DNA of 64,000 nt from Unio delphinus (taxonomy: Eukaryota > Mollusca > Bivalvia > Unionida > Unionidae), in the NCBI GenBank assembly GCA_029339505.1, contig JAQISU010000343.1, positions 496,001 to 560,000 on the forward strand. The letters run 5' to 3'. Below are positions 23,032 through 34,133 of this stretch, piece after piece (position 1 is the stretch's first letter; each line of letters opens with the position of its first letter). The notes beneath the pieces were generated by a model. The model was not told the origin of the DNA and did no database searches. It was given only the letters and a program-made list of their open reading frames with translations. The position numbers and the translations under genes were made by a program.

Positions 23032-25525
23032 CATAGCAATACTTACAATATAAAGTAATGACGGCATTATCTTTCTGCTGTCAGTCATATCAATACTTAC
23101 AATATAAAGTAACGACGTCATTATCTTTCTGCTGTCAGTCATAGCAATACTTACAATATAAAGTAATGACGTCATTATCTTTCTGCTGTCAGTCATAGTA
23201 ATACTTATACTATAAAGTAATGACGTCATTATCTTTCGGCTGTCAGTCATAGCAATAATTACAATATAAAGTAATGCCGTCATTATCTTTCTGCTGTCAG
23301 TCATAGCAATACTTATACTATAAAGTAATGACGTCATTATCTTTCGGCTGTCAGTCATAGCCATACTTACAATATAAAGTAATGACGTCATTATCTTTCT
23401 GCTGTCAGTCATAGCAATAATTACAATATAAAGTAATGCCGTCATTATCTTTCTGCTGTCAGTCATAGCAATACTTACAATATAAAGTAATGACGTCATT
23501 ATCTTTCTGCTGTCAGTCCTAGCAATACTTACAATATAAAGTAATGACGTCATTATCTTTCTGCTGTCAGTCATAGCAATACTTACAATATAAAGTAATG
23601 ACGGCATTATCTTTCTGCTGTCAGTCATATCAATACTTACAATATAAAGTAATGACGTCATATCTTTCTGCTGTCAGTCATATCAATACTTACAATATAA
23701 AGTAACGACGTCATTATCTTTCTGCTGACAGTCATAGCAATACTTACAATATAAAGTAATGACGTCATTGTCTTTCTGCTGTCAGTCATAGTAATACTTA
23801 TACTATAAAGTAATGACGTCATTATCTTTCGGCTGTTAGTCATAGCAATACTTATACTATAAAGTAATGACGTCATTATCTTTCGGCTGTCAGTCATAGC
23901 AATACTTACAATATAAAGTAATGACGTCATTATCTTTCTGCTGTCAGTCATAGCAATAATTACAATATAAAGTAATGCCGTCATTATCTTTCTGCTGTCA
24001 GTCATAGCAATACTTACAATATAAAGCAATGACGTCATTATCTTTCTGCTGTCAGTCATAGCAATACTTACAATATAAAGTAATGACGTCATTATCTTTC
24101 TGCTGTCAGTCATAGCAATACTTACAATATAAAGTAATGACGGCATTATCTTTCTGCTGTCAGTCATATCAATACTTACAATATAAAGTAACGACGTCAT
24201 TATCTTTCTGCTGTCAGTCATAGCAATACTTACAATATAAAGTAATGACGTCATTATCTTTCTGCTGTCAGTCATAGCAATACTTGCAATATAAAGTAAT
24301 GACGGCATTATCTTTCTGCTGTCAGTCTTAGGAATACTTACAATATAAAGTAATGACGTCATATCTTTCTGCTGTCAGTCATAGCAATTCTTGCAATATA
24401 AAGTAATGACGGCATTATCTTTCTGCTGTCAGTCTTAGGAATACTTACAATATAAAGTAATGATGTCATTATCTTTCTGCTGTCAGACAAAGCAATACTT
24501 ACAATATAAAGTAATGACGTCATTATCTTTCTGCTGTCAGTCATAGCAATACTTACAATATAAAGTAATGACGGCATTATCTTTCTGCTGTCAGTCTTAG
24601 GAATAGTTACAATATAAAGTAATGACGTCATTATCTTTCTGCTGTCAGTCATAGCAATACTTGCAATATAAAGTAATGACGTCATTATCTTTCTGCTGTC
24701 AGTCATAGCAATACTTACAATATAAAGTAATGACGGCATTATCTTTCTGCTGTCAGTCTTAGGAATAGTTACAATATAAAGTAATGACGTCATTATCTTT
24801 CTGCTGTCAGTCATAGCAATACTTACAATATAAAGTAATGACGTCATTATCTTTCTGCTGTCAGTCATAGCAATACTTACAATATAAAGTAATGACGGCA
24901 TTATCTTTCTGCTGTCAGTCTTAGGAATAGTTACAATATAAAGTAATGACGTCATTATCTTTCTGCTGTCAGTCATAGCAATACTTACAATATAAAGTAA
25001 TGACGTCATTATCTTTCTGCTGTCAGTCATAGCAATACTTACAATATAAAGTAATGACGGCATTATCTTTCTGCTGTCAGTCATAGCAATACTTGCAATA
25101 TAAAGTAATGACAGCATTATCTTTCTGCTGTCAGTCTTAGGAATACTTACAATATAAAGTAATGACGTCATTATCTTTCTGCTGTCAGTCTTAGCAATAC
25201 TTACTATATAAAGTAATGACGTCATTATCTTTCTGTTGTCAGTCATAGCAATACTAACAATATAAAGTAATGACGTCATTATCTTTCTGCTGTCAGTCAT
25301 AGCAATACTTACAATATAAAGTAATTACGTCATTATCTTTCTGCTGTCAGTCTTAGCAATACTTACAATATAAAGTAATGACGTCATTATCTTTCTGCTG
25401 TCAGTCATAGCAATACTTGCAATATAAAGTAATGACGTCATTATCTTTCTGCTGTCAGTCATAGCAATACGTTTGATGTACAGTAACTACAGTATAGACG
25501 GCATTATCTTTCTGCTGTTAGTACT
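23032..25525. repeat. 54-bp CRE-bearing array, main block
   Basis: About 46 more copies of the same 54-bp unit, continuing in phase after the insertion. Most units keep TGACGTCA. Recurrent variants (TGACGGCA, TGCCGTCA, AACGACGTCA) knock out the palindrome and are distributed in recurring patterns. The last copies decay between 25470 and 25525. The long minus-strand frames here are repeat artefacts. Confidence 0.96.
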
Positions 25526-25605
25526 AGGAATGTGTCCTTAATTTTTTGTTACTGTTGTTTTTTACGTTGTTTTTTTTTGCATATTAGACATATTAGTATG
25601 TATGT

Positions 25606-25735
<130 letters not shown>

Positions 25736-25806
25736 CCGACCGCAAAGTAGTATATTGTTAATATTCTATTTGGGTGAATTCATACGCGAAATTTCTTCCT
25801 TTCATG

Positions 25807-25807
<1 letters not shown>

Positions 25808-25890
<83 letters not shown>
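25808..25890. repeat. (TTA)n microsatellite abutting a splice acceptor
   Basis: About 27 TTA/ATT units running straight into the CCAG acceptor of exon C, so the repeat occupies the polypyrimidine-tract position. Confidence 0.95.
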
Positions 25891-25891
<1 letters not shown>

Positions 25892-25894
25892 CAG

Positions 25895-26005
25895 AGAATG
25901 AGACCATTGCAAACCTTGTTAAAAATGCAACAACAGACAGTTCCTTTCCAGAACCGACGTTACTGTTGTCTTCGTGCGATGACGGAGATAAACAAAACTT
26001 GATTG
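25895..26005 (+). CDS. Receptor-like gene, juxtamembrane exon (C)
   Basis: A 111-nt exon between acceptor ATTCCAG (ending 25894) and donor GTAAAA at 26006, phase 1-1. It continues the frame from exon B. It encodes 36 residues, mostly polar, with N-glycosylation sites NET and NAT and one cysteine (SSCDDGD). The composition fits an extracellular stalk before the membrane helix in exon D. Evidence is splice sites, phase and an open frame. A long antisense frame over the TTA run is an artefact. Confidence 0.6.
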
Positions 26006-26632
26006 GTAAAAATTCGTTTAGACGCAATTTATTCACTTAACAGAAACTCTTAATTAGAAATAGAGAAGGCATAAATAAAATAGGAAAAAGTTCCACTTGC
26101 GAAAATTATTTCTTTCATTAAATAGTCGTATTATTTTGGAAATGTTTTTAAAAAGAATCACTATATTCAAGAAATATTGCTTTTTATCGGCGAGTATTTT
26201 GACAAGTTTGATCCAGCCTGTTCCAAATACATCAAACGTATATTATCTTCGCTTAGTATCAGAGTTCGTGTATTCAAAATAAATCAACACTTAATTTTAA
26301 AAACTGTAGTTGCCTGTTATATCTTTTAAAAAAAAGAGTACACCAATATTTCTATAAATTATGTATTAAGTTAGTACTATTGCTTTTGATATTATAATTT
26401 GTTTTTATAGGTAAATACAATTTATTAAACACATTATCAAAAAATTATATATTTTTACTTGCATACCAAAAGTTGATTCGTTCCCAGAACATGTCTGATA
26501 TTTTCCAAAGACTTCTCTACTGATGCTACTGCTATCATCACAACCACTACAACATATCACCATTGCCAACAACAACGATAAGGACAACACTAATGCAGAT
26601 GAGTTTTGTCAAGGCGTTATCTTCAATTTTAA

Positions 26633-26940
26633 ACGTTCCCGTGGCCTAATGGTTAGAGCGTTCGCCTCGGATGCGGGAGGTCGCAGATTCGAATCTCGAC
26701 CGAGTCATACCAAACACTTATAAAAATGGTATATACAACTGCCTAGCTAGGCGTTCAGCATTGAGAGGTTAGTGCTAGGACTGGTCAGCATGGTGTTAGG
26801 ATAATTTGACTGGGTGGAACATGAAGTTGCATGTCTGCAGCATGATGCCCCAGTGCTAGACATCACTATAAACTGCCTCACTGTAGATAACGTAGCGATA
26901 TGACTGGAAAATTGTTAAAGCTACGTTACAAATCCAAATC
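26633..26940 (+). mobile_element. tRNA-derived SINE
   Basis: The first roughly 73 bases look like a tRNA. GTGGCCTAATGGTTAGAGCG serves as the A box region and GATTCGAATCTC as the B box. They are followed by a body of about 220 bp (for example GGCGTTCAGCATTGAGAGG and GACTGGGTGGAAC) that no tRNA gene would carry. The head would supply an internal RNA polymerase III promoter. It sits in the intron between exons C and D, same strand as the gene. The exact 3' end is uncertain. Confidence 0.8.
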
Positions 26941-27034
26941 ACACACATACAATTTTCAATTTTATCATCTTTGTTTAAACACCTTTTTATGTAGCCTTGC
27001 TCACAGAGTACGCATTAGAAATCCAAAGGCATCG

Positions 27035-27350
27035 AGTGTGTTTCGTTTAGTGTCCGTACTGATAATTTAGGGTAGTTTGTTTCGTTTAGTGTCCGTATTG
27101 ATAATTTAGGGTAGTTTGTTTCGTTTAGTGTCCGTATCGATAATTTAGGGTAGTTTGTTTCGTTTAGTGTCCGTACTGATAATTTAGGGTAGTTTGTTTC
27201 GTTTAGTGTCCGTACTGATAATTTAGGGTAGTTTGTTTCGTTTAGTGTCCGTACTGATAATTTAGGGTAGTTTGTTTCGTTTAGTGTCCGTACTGATAAT
27301 TTAGGGTAGTTTGTTTCGTTTAGTGTCTGTACTGATAATTTAGGGTAGTT
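27035..27350. repeat. 39-bp minisatellite, 8 copies
   Basis: Unit containing GTTTCGTTTAGTGTCCGTAC and GATAATTTAGGGTA, highly uniform, ending about 50 bp before the acceptor of exon D. The open minus-strand frame is due to the unit being a multiple of three. Confidence 0.95.
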
Positions 27351-27400
27351 TAACACTTTTAATTTGCATGCATAATACAACACTTTTTAATATCTTATAG

Positions 27401-27488
27401 GGAATGGGGCCATAATCGGAAGCATTGTTGGTTCGGTGTTTGCCGTGCTAATTATTATAGCCGCTGTTGTCGTCATCCAATTGAGGAG
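27401..27488 (+). CDS. Receptor-like gene, transmembrane exon (D)
   Basis: An 88-nt exon with acceptor CTTATAG (ending 27400) and a weak donor AG|GTCCGT at 27489. It enters in phase 1 and leaves in phase 2. It encodes a glycine-rich start and one hydrophobic helix of about 22 residues (IIGSIVGSVFAVLIIIAAVV) followed by a basic stop-transfer IQLRR. Glycines at the outer face and arginines at the inner face are the usual arrangement of a type I single-pass membrane protein. The helix is the strongest evidence that the five exons form one receptor-like gene. Confidence 0.75.
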
Positions 27489-27825
27489 GTCCGTATGCAA
27501 GTTTTATTCACTAACTTTAATTGTGCAAGAGTTCTAAACATATAACAAATAATGTTACTATTTTTAGTCTATGAGGCAGAGCAGAAACCGCAATAATGTA
27601 TAAATAGGCTAAGTTAGAAACATGTTTTAATTACAGAAATAATTAATTCACAGTGAAATTAATGTTTTTCGATAAGTATGTATTTTGTAAAACAACTAAT
27701 TTACAAATTTCTAATGCTTGAAATCACAAAAAAATTATAATAATAGGAAAATATCCTTAACTCAATTAAATCGTACCTGTTTATTAGACATATATCCAAA
27801 TAAAAAAATATGTTGTTTTCTACAG

Positions 27826-28522
27826 CAGATCTAAAGGTAGAGAAGACACGAAATCAAAAGGCCACGTCAATTTAGATAAATTGAATGAAGGAAAAGCTGT
27901 GAAGGCTGCATCTGCAGAAGTTGACGTTGAATATTCCGATGTAAAAACAGTAATTCCAATACAAAGTTACGAGGAACAAAAGAGTACTGTTTTGTATAAT
28001 GTGCAACAAAGGATCGGAACAGAGGAGGGAAATGAAGAGTATGCCAAAATCGGTTTTAGAAAAGCGAATCGAGTTGAGCAAAACGGGCCTACAGGAAACA
28101 TATATGACAAAGCCAATTTTCACAGAGAATCACGAGATGTGCATGATGGAAACATATATGACAAAGCTGATTTCAACTGTTTGCCTTTGGAAGAGCTTAG
28201 TGGAAATGCATATGACAAAGCCGATTTCAACAGCTTGCCTTTGGAAGAGCTTAGTGGAAATGTGTATGACAAAGCTGATTTCAACCGTTTGCCATTGGAA
28301 GAGCTTAGTGGAAATGCGTATGACAAAGCCGATTTCAACAGCTTGCCTTTGGAAGAGCTTAGTGGAAATGCGTATGACAAAGCTGATTTCAACCATTTGC
28401 CATTGGAAGAGCTTTGTGGAAATGCGTATGACAAAGCTGATTTCAACCGTTTGCCTTTGGAAGAGCTTTGTGGAAATGCGTATGACAAAGCGTACTTCAA
28501 CCGTTTGTCTTCGGAAGCTTAG
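27826..28522 (+). CDS. Receptor-like gene, cytoplasmic tail exon (E) with tyrosine repeats
   Basis: The terminal coding exon has acceptor TTCTACAG (27825; using the next CAG would drop one residue) and runs about 231 codons to TAG at 28520-28522. The first 90 residues are charged, with several tyrosines (VEYSDV, QSYEEQ, VLYNVQ, EEYAKIGF). Then come eight repeats of N-x-YDKA-x-F. From the second on they are 18-residue units with N-x-LPLEEL-S/C-G. Each repeat offers one tyrosine in a constant context, as in docking tails that are phosphorylated. No kinase or known adaptor motif is certain. The reading frame ends inside the last repeat because of a 2-bp loss relative to the other copies. A poly(A) signal follows at 28764. 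Confidence 0.8.
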
Positions 28523-28763
28523 CGCAAATGTGTATGATAAAGTGAACCGTTGAGAATTGAGATACGGACATTTGTGAAACCAATATATTTTTTCATCGTG
28601 ATCACGAAATAGGTTTTGATTTAATCTACTATGTAAAACTGCGTAACAAAATACATACACCATGTTAAAACAATGTTTGACACTAGGTGATTCATCTTAA
28701 ACCAAAATAACATTTCTTCTATTTTCTTCTGACTGCTCCTTCTTGTAGATTGACTTCGATTTA

Positions 28764-28769
28764 AATAAA
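28764..28769 (+). promoter_or_regulatory. Candidate poly(A) signal of the receptor-like gene
   Basis: AATAAA 242 bp after the stop codon, the first canonical signal downstream. It would give a 3' UTR of about 260 bp. Confidence 0.45.
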
Positions 28770-29661
28770 AGACTACAAAACGGCTCATATAGTTAGATAA
28801 AAAGTTTAATAACTTAAAATGACTATTTTTTTTTAAAAAATCATTCTATGATAACTAAGGTTCTATAATAACCAATATTTAGAAGCCAATCGTGGGGCTA
28901 GAATATCTGATATATATTTGAGTTCCAGTTGTGAACTACTACACTCCATATAACTGCAACATTTTTATGTCCAGAACTAGCCGCAAGTGCTATTCCATAC
29001 AGAACACTACGCTGTATGTATCTCTGTACGGAGTATGCATTTTCCATTATAGAGGAAATGTTCATCTCATTTCATTCAATTACGTTGTTCTTTACACTTA
29101 CATCTACCTGTGGATAAATTATATTTTATTTAATTTGCGATTTTTAAATAAAAAAATCCTAAAATGTGTAAAGAAATTATGATGACATTGTTAAAAGTCC
29201 GCACTACCGGATAACCCACCCAAACATACATTTTGTCCCACATCTTGTTTGTGTTAATGAAGAGATGTATGATGGATGGTTGAAAACGACCGCGTGCATC
29301 GCCCTTGTGCAACATATTTTGATGACAACGGTAGGTGTACGTCTCAAAATGAATCCATGATCCATAACAAAATCATTTCTATATAAAATGTTTTACTATT
29401 TTTATTTTGTAAACTTTTAGGAAAATAAATAAACTTGATTTTTCTAGGTGCAAAAAGTATTGAAATTCACTGTAGGGTCAAGTTTTCGCATAAACGTCGG
29501 CAATTTTTAGAACGAGTTGGAGATCTCATTTATATGTATTAAAAGCGGTTATACCTGATTATCTGCTTTGTTCTGTTTGATAGTCAAAATTTGCTAGGTT
29601 GTGGAGCACGAAACTGGCTCTAAATTTTAAACTTTAGGTATGTCGATAAAAAATATTTTAG
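28770..29661. other. Unique intergenic sequence, nothing recognised
   Basis: AT-rich, non-repetitive. Short frames at 28931-29182 and 29130-29315 lack domains. Confidence 0.4.
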
Positions 29662-29841
29662 GAAGATATAAAATCAAAGAATATCTCGACATACGTAAAG
29701 TCAGATAATGACATAGGAAGAACTTTATCTGGGATAGTTTTTTTAATTACATGTATAACCTTAATATTTGGTGCAGTATGTGTCATTTCCTTTGTGATGG
29801 AAGAACGGGATGGGTGTGAAAGCAAGGCATATGACCCAACG
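29662..29841 (+). CDS. Candidate exon encoding a membrane helix
   Basis: A 60-codon open stretch between an acceptor-like TATTTTAG (ending 29661) and a donor-like GTAAGA at 29842. It has no ATG at its start. It encodes a polar start, a 25-residue hydrophobic run (LSGIVFLITCITLIFGAVCV onward) and then MEERDGCESKAYDPT. It could be an exon of an undetected gene or a chance frame in AT-rich DNA. No partner exons with matching phase were found. Confidence 0.25.
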
Positions 29842-30685
29842 GTAAGAGCGCGCTACTTAATTTGCCTTTTCAATGATATCGTGTAAATAAAAGAGATGAT
29901 TATTGTGTAGACTTGGAAACATAAATATACTTAAACTAGAGCAGGTCATCTACCTTACAATTATTCATCGATAATGATAGTTTCTTACGAGTTGATTACA
30001 AACGCAGTTTTATTGAAAAGCTAACTAGTAATTAGGTTCGTATACTTAGTAAATGTAATATGGCAGAATTAGACTATTTATCCATCCCATAATAAGGAAG
30101 TCCGACCAGACAACCACCCACCACTGAGATGGAGCCGTCAAAACTATTAGATTACCATTAAAGCGCTATCCTGTTGACCCCATCTCCCATTACACAGCTT
30201 GGTCTTATCACGTGAGTTTTACAGTCTAAAATAAACCTATATGTATTAAATACACGATACGATACGAAACAGTTACCTGTCATTAACTCCAACAAAGTAT
30301 GAAACCAGAAACCTAATATGTATACCTGTTAATTGATTGAATGTGGGCGTTAACAATACAGTGTGTGTGTGTGTGCGTGCGTGCTGGATTTTTAACGTAG
30401 CTTTAACAATTTTAACCTCTTAGTGCTGAGCGCCTGCCATAGCAGCTGATGGTACCATTTTTTTTTTTTAAAGAAACTAATAATTCTTTGGTTTGGTTTG
30501 GTCGGAGTGGTCTGTTAACGAACCATATCTATGTTTATGCATACGGTTTAAAATGGGGTCTGTTATATGTTTGTAAAAAAGGTCATTGCCATTGCGCCAA
30601 GTGTGAAACAACAAACACATTATGAACGTTTGTTTATTTAATTGAACGAGTATATTTAGATACAGCATATAGAAACCTTATTTGA
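29842..30685. other. Unique intergenic sequence, nothing recognised
   Basis: A short GT-rich run near 30362 and a T9 run near 30460 are the only low-complexity features. No coding signal is evident. Confidence 0.4.
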
Positions 30686-31695
30686 TATGGTGTCCCACAA
30701 AGATGGCCCACCCATCCCTTTCTGCCATATCAGACTGGATTCTTCATGATGATAATATTCTGCGATCCACCCTTGTATCCCACGAACTTGCATCAGATCA
30801 TCTCATCATTATATGCCATCTCGACGTATCAATTCTTTACCTCCCCCCCCTGTATTTACTACTAAGAAAAACCTCCGTATGCTAAATTGAACCAAAATAA
30901 TGCATGCCGTCCAAGAAAACCTAACCACTTTCTTACATTTGAACCTGTGGATAGCGGAAAGATTACAATGCTGACCCTCATCGATTCAACTGCAGCATTT
31001 GACACAATAGACCATGATATATTACTTCACCAACTTCAGCATGTATTTGGTATGCACAATATAGTCTTACAGTGGTTCGAGTCCTACGTAGTCAACAGAA
31101 TACAAATTGTATCTGCAAATGGAATACCCTACAGTCCAGTTGATCTATTTGTGGTGTTTCACATGGGTCTGTTATTGGACCTGTTCTCTTCATTCTACAC
31201 ACTACCCTACATTGGATATCCATTCTATCCAGAATCAAACACAAAATTTGTTCTCTGTGCTACGTTTCACTGACAGACTCCAGTCCAACATACCTAATCG
31301 GCCTCACCCATGTGTATACACCAGCAAGATATGTACGCACCTCTTCTGATAATCGTATACTCATTATTCCCACTATGAAAACGAAGTCATATGGACAACG
31401 TTCTTTTGCATACCAGTGCCCAGCAACGTGGAAGGAATTGCCCATTGAAATTCGACACAAAGACACAGTGATTCCTTTCTAGAGTACTCTTACAACTCAC
31501 CTTTTTCGACTGCAGGAACAAACTTAAAGACCTAATGTTTCCTACCGCAAATATTTTCAGCATTTTTTGTTTTAAAATTTCATTGTTTTTGTCTTTTGCA
31601 TTCATATCATTATAGATGTTGTAAAGTGCTTAGAGCTTCTAAATATTAGGCACTATACAGGGTCATTATTATTATTATTTTTATTATTATTTTTT
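30686..31695 (+). mobile_element. L2/CR1-like LINE fragment, broken
   Basis: Plus-strand remnant of the same family as at 15919-19500 and 47536-48974. It holds the endonuclease tail (near 30770, HELASDHLIIICHLDVS), the reverse transcriptase palm (LIDSTAAFDTIDHDILLHQL near 30980), then the C-terminal region near 31300-31540. The catalytic block and linker are deleted. It ends with the family's conserved 3' end and an ATT tail (31665-31693). Confidence 0.85.
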
Positions 31696-34071
31696 GTCGA
31701 CCATTATCACTAAACATGTCGACCAATTATTGTCCTATTGTGATAAAATCGACCAAAATTATGTCAAACAACATCTTTAACTGCCCGTTTGAGCGCAAAA
31801 TGCAACCCCAAATGTGTTAATCATCTGACTCCATTACCCGAATGCTTACTGCTTTTAGTCACATGGACGCTGGAGGATTGTATATTTTAAACCACAGTGT
31901 TTATACATTACAGTAAAACTCACTGTTCACATCTGATACTAAAATGCCAAAGGATTTCGAGCAGAATGTCTGGCACGTACACATATTGCCACTGTTGTTC
32001 AAAAAGACTATGCATTGATTGTTTGGATGTTATTTAGATTTGCCAAAATGTATTCTGTTTATTAACCCATGCCCGCAGTGCAAGATTGAGTTCTGCAGAA
32101 TAACGCACGAGGAGTTTCAACATATTTCGCTAACTTTTTGAGGGTTTAAACTATAAATAGATTGTTTAGATGAGTCCTTTGTTTAACGTAAGCAAATCGA
32201 AATGTGTACGGGCAGCTTTGTCGTTGACACTGTTTGCCTCTAATAATATTAACAAGTCTATCATTAATTAGTTTGGTAGCTGGGATTTTGACACAGACAA
32301 ATAAAGATGTTGCAACTATTGCCGATGGTGCACAGAATGCTGCTGATAAACCATATCGAAGCAGAACAATGACACGCGTGGCTGCTGAGGTTCTTGTGAG
32401 GCGATTGTGCAAAACTGCAATAACATGCTGAGAGTGCTGCTAATTATTTTGCCCAGAATTATTATAATCATAACGTGTTCCTTTTATGTACACACACAAA
32501 TTATATATATGTATGTGTGTGTGTGTAGTCACTCCATCCATTCCATCTTGCCGGCTACATCATAAGGGCCATACAGAGATAACAGTAGCTGTGTGTGCCT
32601 GATATTAGGGAGGGGGCATTTTGTCGCGCAACCTCGATAACTGAGTGAGGGGGTGTCCAAAATTCGTTTGGCAACCCAATAATAATTAGACGGTCTGGGG
32701 GCCAATGAAACAAGTTAAAGTGGGCAGAATGCAACATATGGTGCTGGAGCAATGGAGCTTAGAATCGTGTTCCGTTCTGTGCTTAAGAACGAATATGAGA
32801 GCTTGGACGGAATCTAAACAGCGCAAACGCACATTTAAGTAGACTTTTCAGCAAGACATTTCATAATCTCTTCTATGGCTTCGTCATTTTCCCTTGCTAT
32901 CATTTCATTTTCTGTCACCTCATCAATGACAACCAAAACTTATGCCTTCTGTGATGCAGCACACATTTTTGTTTTCTTAAGTTCGTAATTGGCCACATCT
33001 CACCACATTTTGGCTACGGGCATTTATGTAAGTAGTACCAGTGTCTCTGTTTTGCATCCTCATTATGAACTGTTAAGTGTTTTCGGCATTATTTTGTTCT
33101 AGGTACTCTTCCACCAGTGGTTCGTGGTCTTGGTCAACTTTATGCAACATTTATCTTAGCTTTCCCACGACATCTTCACCTTTTTAGCATCTGGCAACTT
33201 TCTCTTAATGATGTTTTAAATTATGTCGATTATAATTACTTGCCAAACTCCATCATATGTCCTGTTTTCCGTTTTTCATCTAATAATGTGTATAGTGAGC
33301 TCGTAGATGCTGCCTGTAGATCTTCGCATTCAATTTTTCCATATCGCCCACTGAAGTAACCAGCAGGGTGAACTCTTTTTCCCAATAAAAATGTTATCGG
33401 TTGTGTTGTGTTTATCTGATTGAGTTCAATATAAAGCCGGGGAATGTTGATAAACGATGGGAGATGAAGTGATGCAGTGTCAAGAGCCTCTTGTTGAATC
33501 ACATACAATTTCTGGTATTTAATTCTGTACAAATTTCAATATATGTCCTTGTCCAAGAATTAATTTAGAGTGCTAGTATTTCCTGGAAAACAATCACTTG
33601 AATTCAAAATAATTTGAAGAAAATAAAATATTAGCCCAAAATGGACACACAAAAAACAACTTGATGTCTCAAGTGTTAAGGCACGACTGTCTAAAAACAT
33701 TATAAGTCTAAGACACAAAACAGATTCCTGGATGGAGGTCAAGAGTTCATCTTTCCTGAGAAATGAAAGTTTTGCTACATGATTATAATCACATAGTTCA
33801 GGTATGGCCTGGACTTAATTTATTCTTACTCTGAAAAAGAATTTTTTTAAAAATATAAAAAAACATTGTTTACTAAAACTGTCACTAGTTCTGAACAAAG
33901 GTCACAAACTAGATAGTATTTCCAATATTAGGTGTTTACCAATGAAAATTTTAAAAAAGTCAAACAGAACTGAACATATTTCTAACAAAATGAAAGTCCC
34001 CAATAACAATCATTACTTTACAATAGCATGTAATGGAATACAATAAGTTCAAACAAAGAATTAAATTAATG

Positions 34072-34073
<2 letters not shown>
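31696..34073. other. Unique intergenic sequence, no gene recognised
   Basis: About 2.4 kb of non-repetitive AT-rich DNA apart from a short GTGT run near 32515. Frames of 60-98 codons (for example 32146-32412, 33117-33359 and 33236-33532) show no domain or splice context. Confidence 0.4.

Positions 34074-34133
<60 letters not shown>
34074..34133. repeat. (TA)n microsatellite
   Basis: About 29 TA units. Confidence 0.97.

Noticed and set aside
23658..25300. Long minus-strand open frames of 18-residue repeats
   Set aside because: The 54-bp unit is a multiple of three and happens to lack stops in one frame. The unit is intronic and opposite to the receptor gene.
26637..26709. Functional tRNA gene
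   Set aside because: The tRNA-like head continues into a 220-bp SINE body and lacks a terminator after 73 bases.
28120..28500. Link between the 54-bp coding tail repeat and the 54-bp CRE array
   Set aside because: Same length but no sequence similarity. Treated as coincidence.
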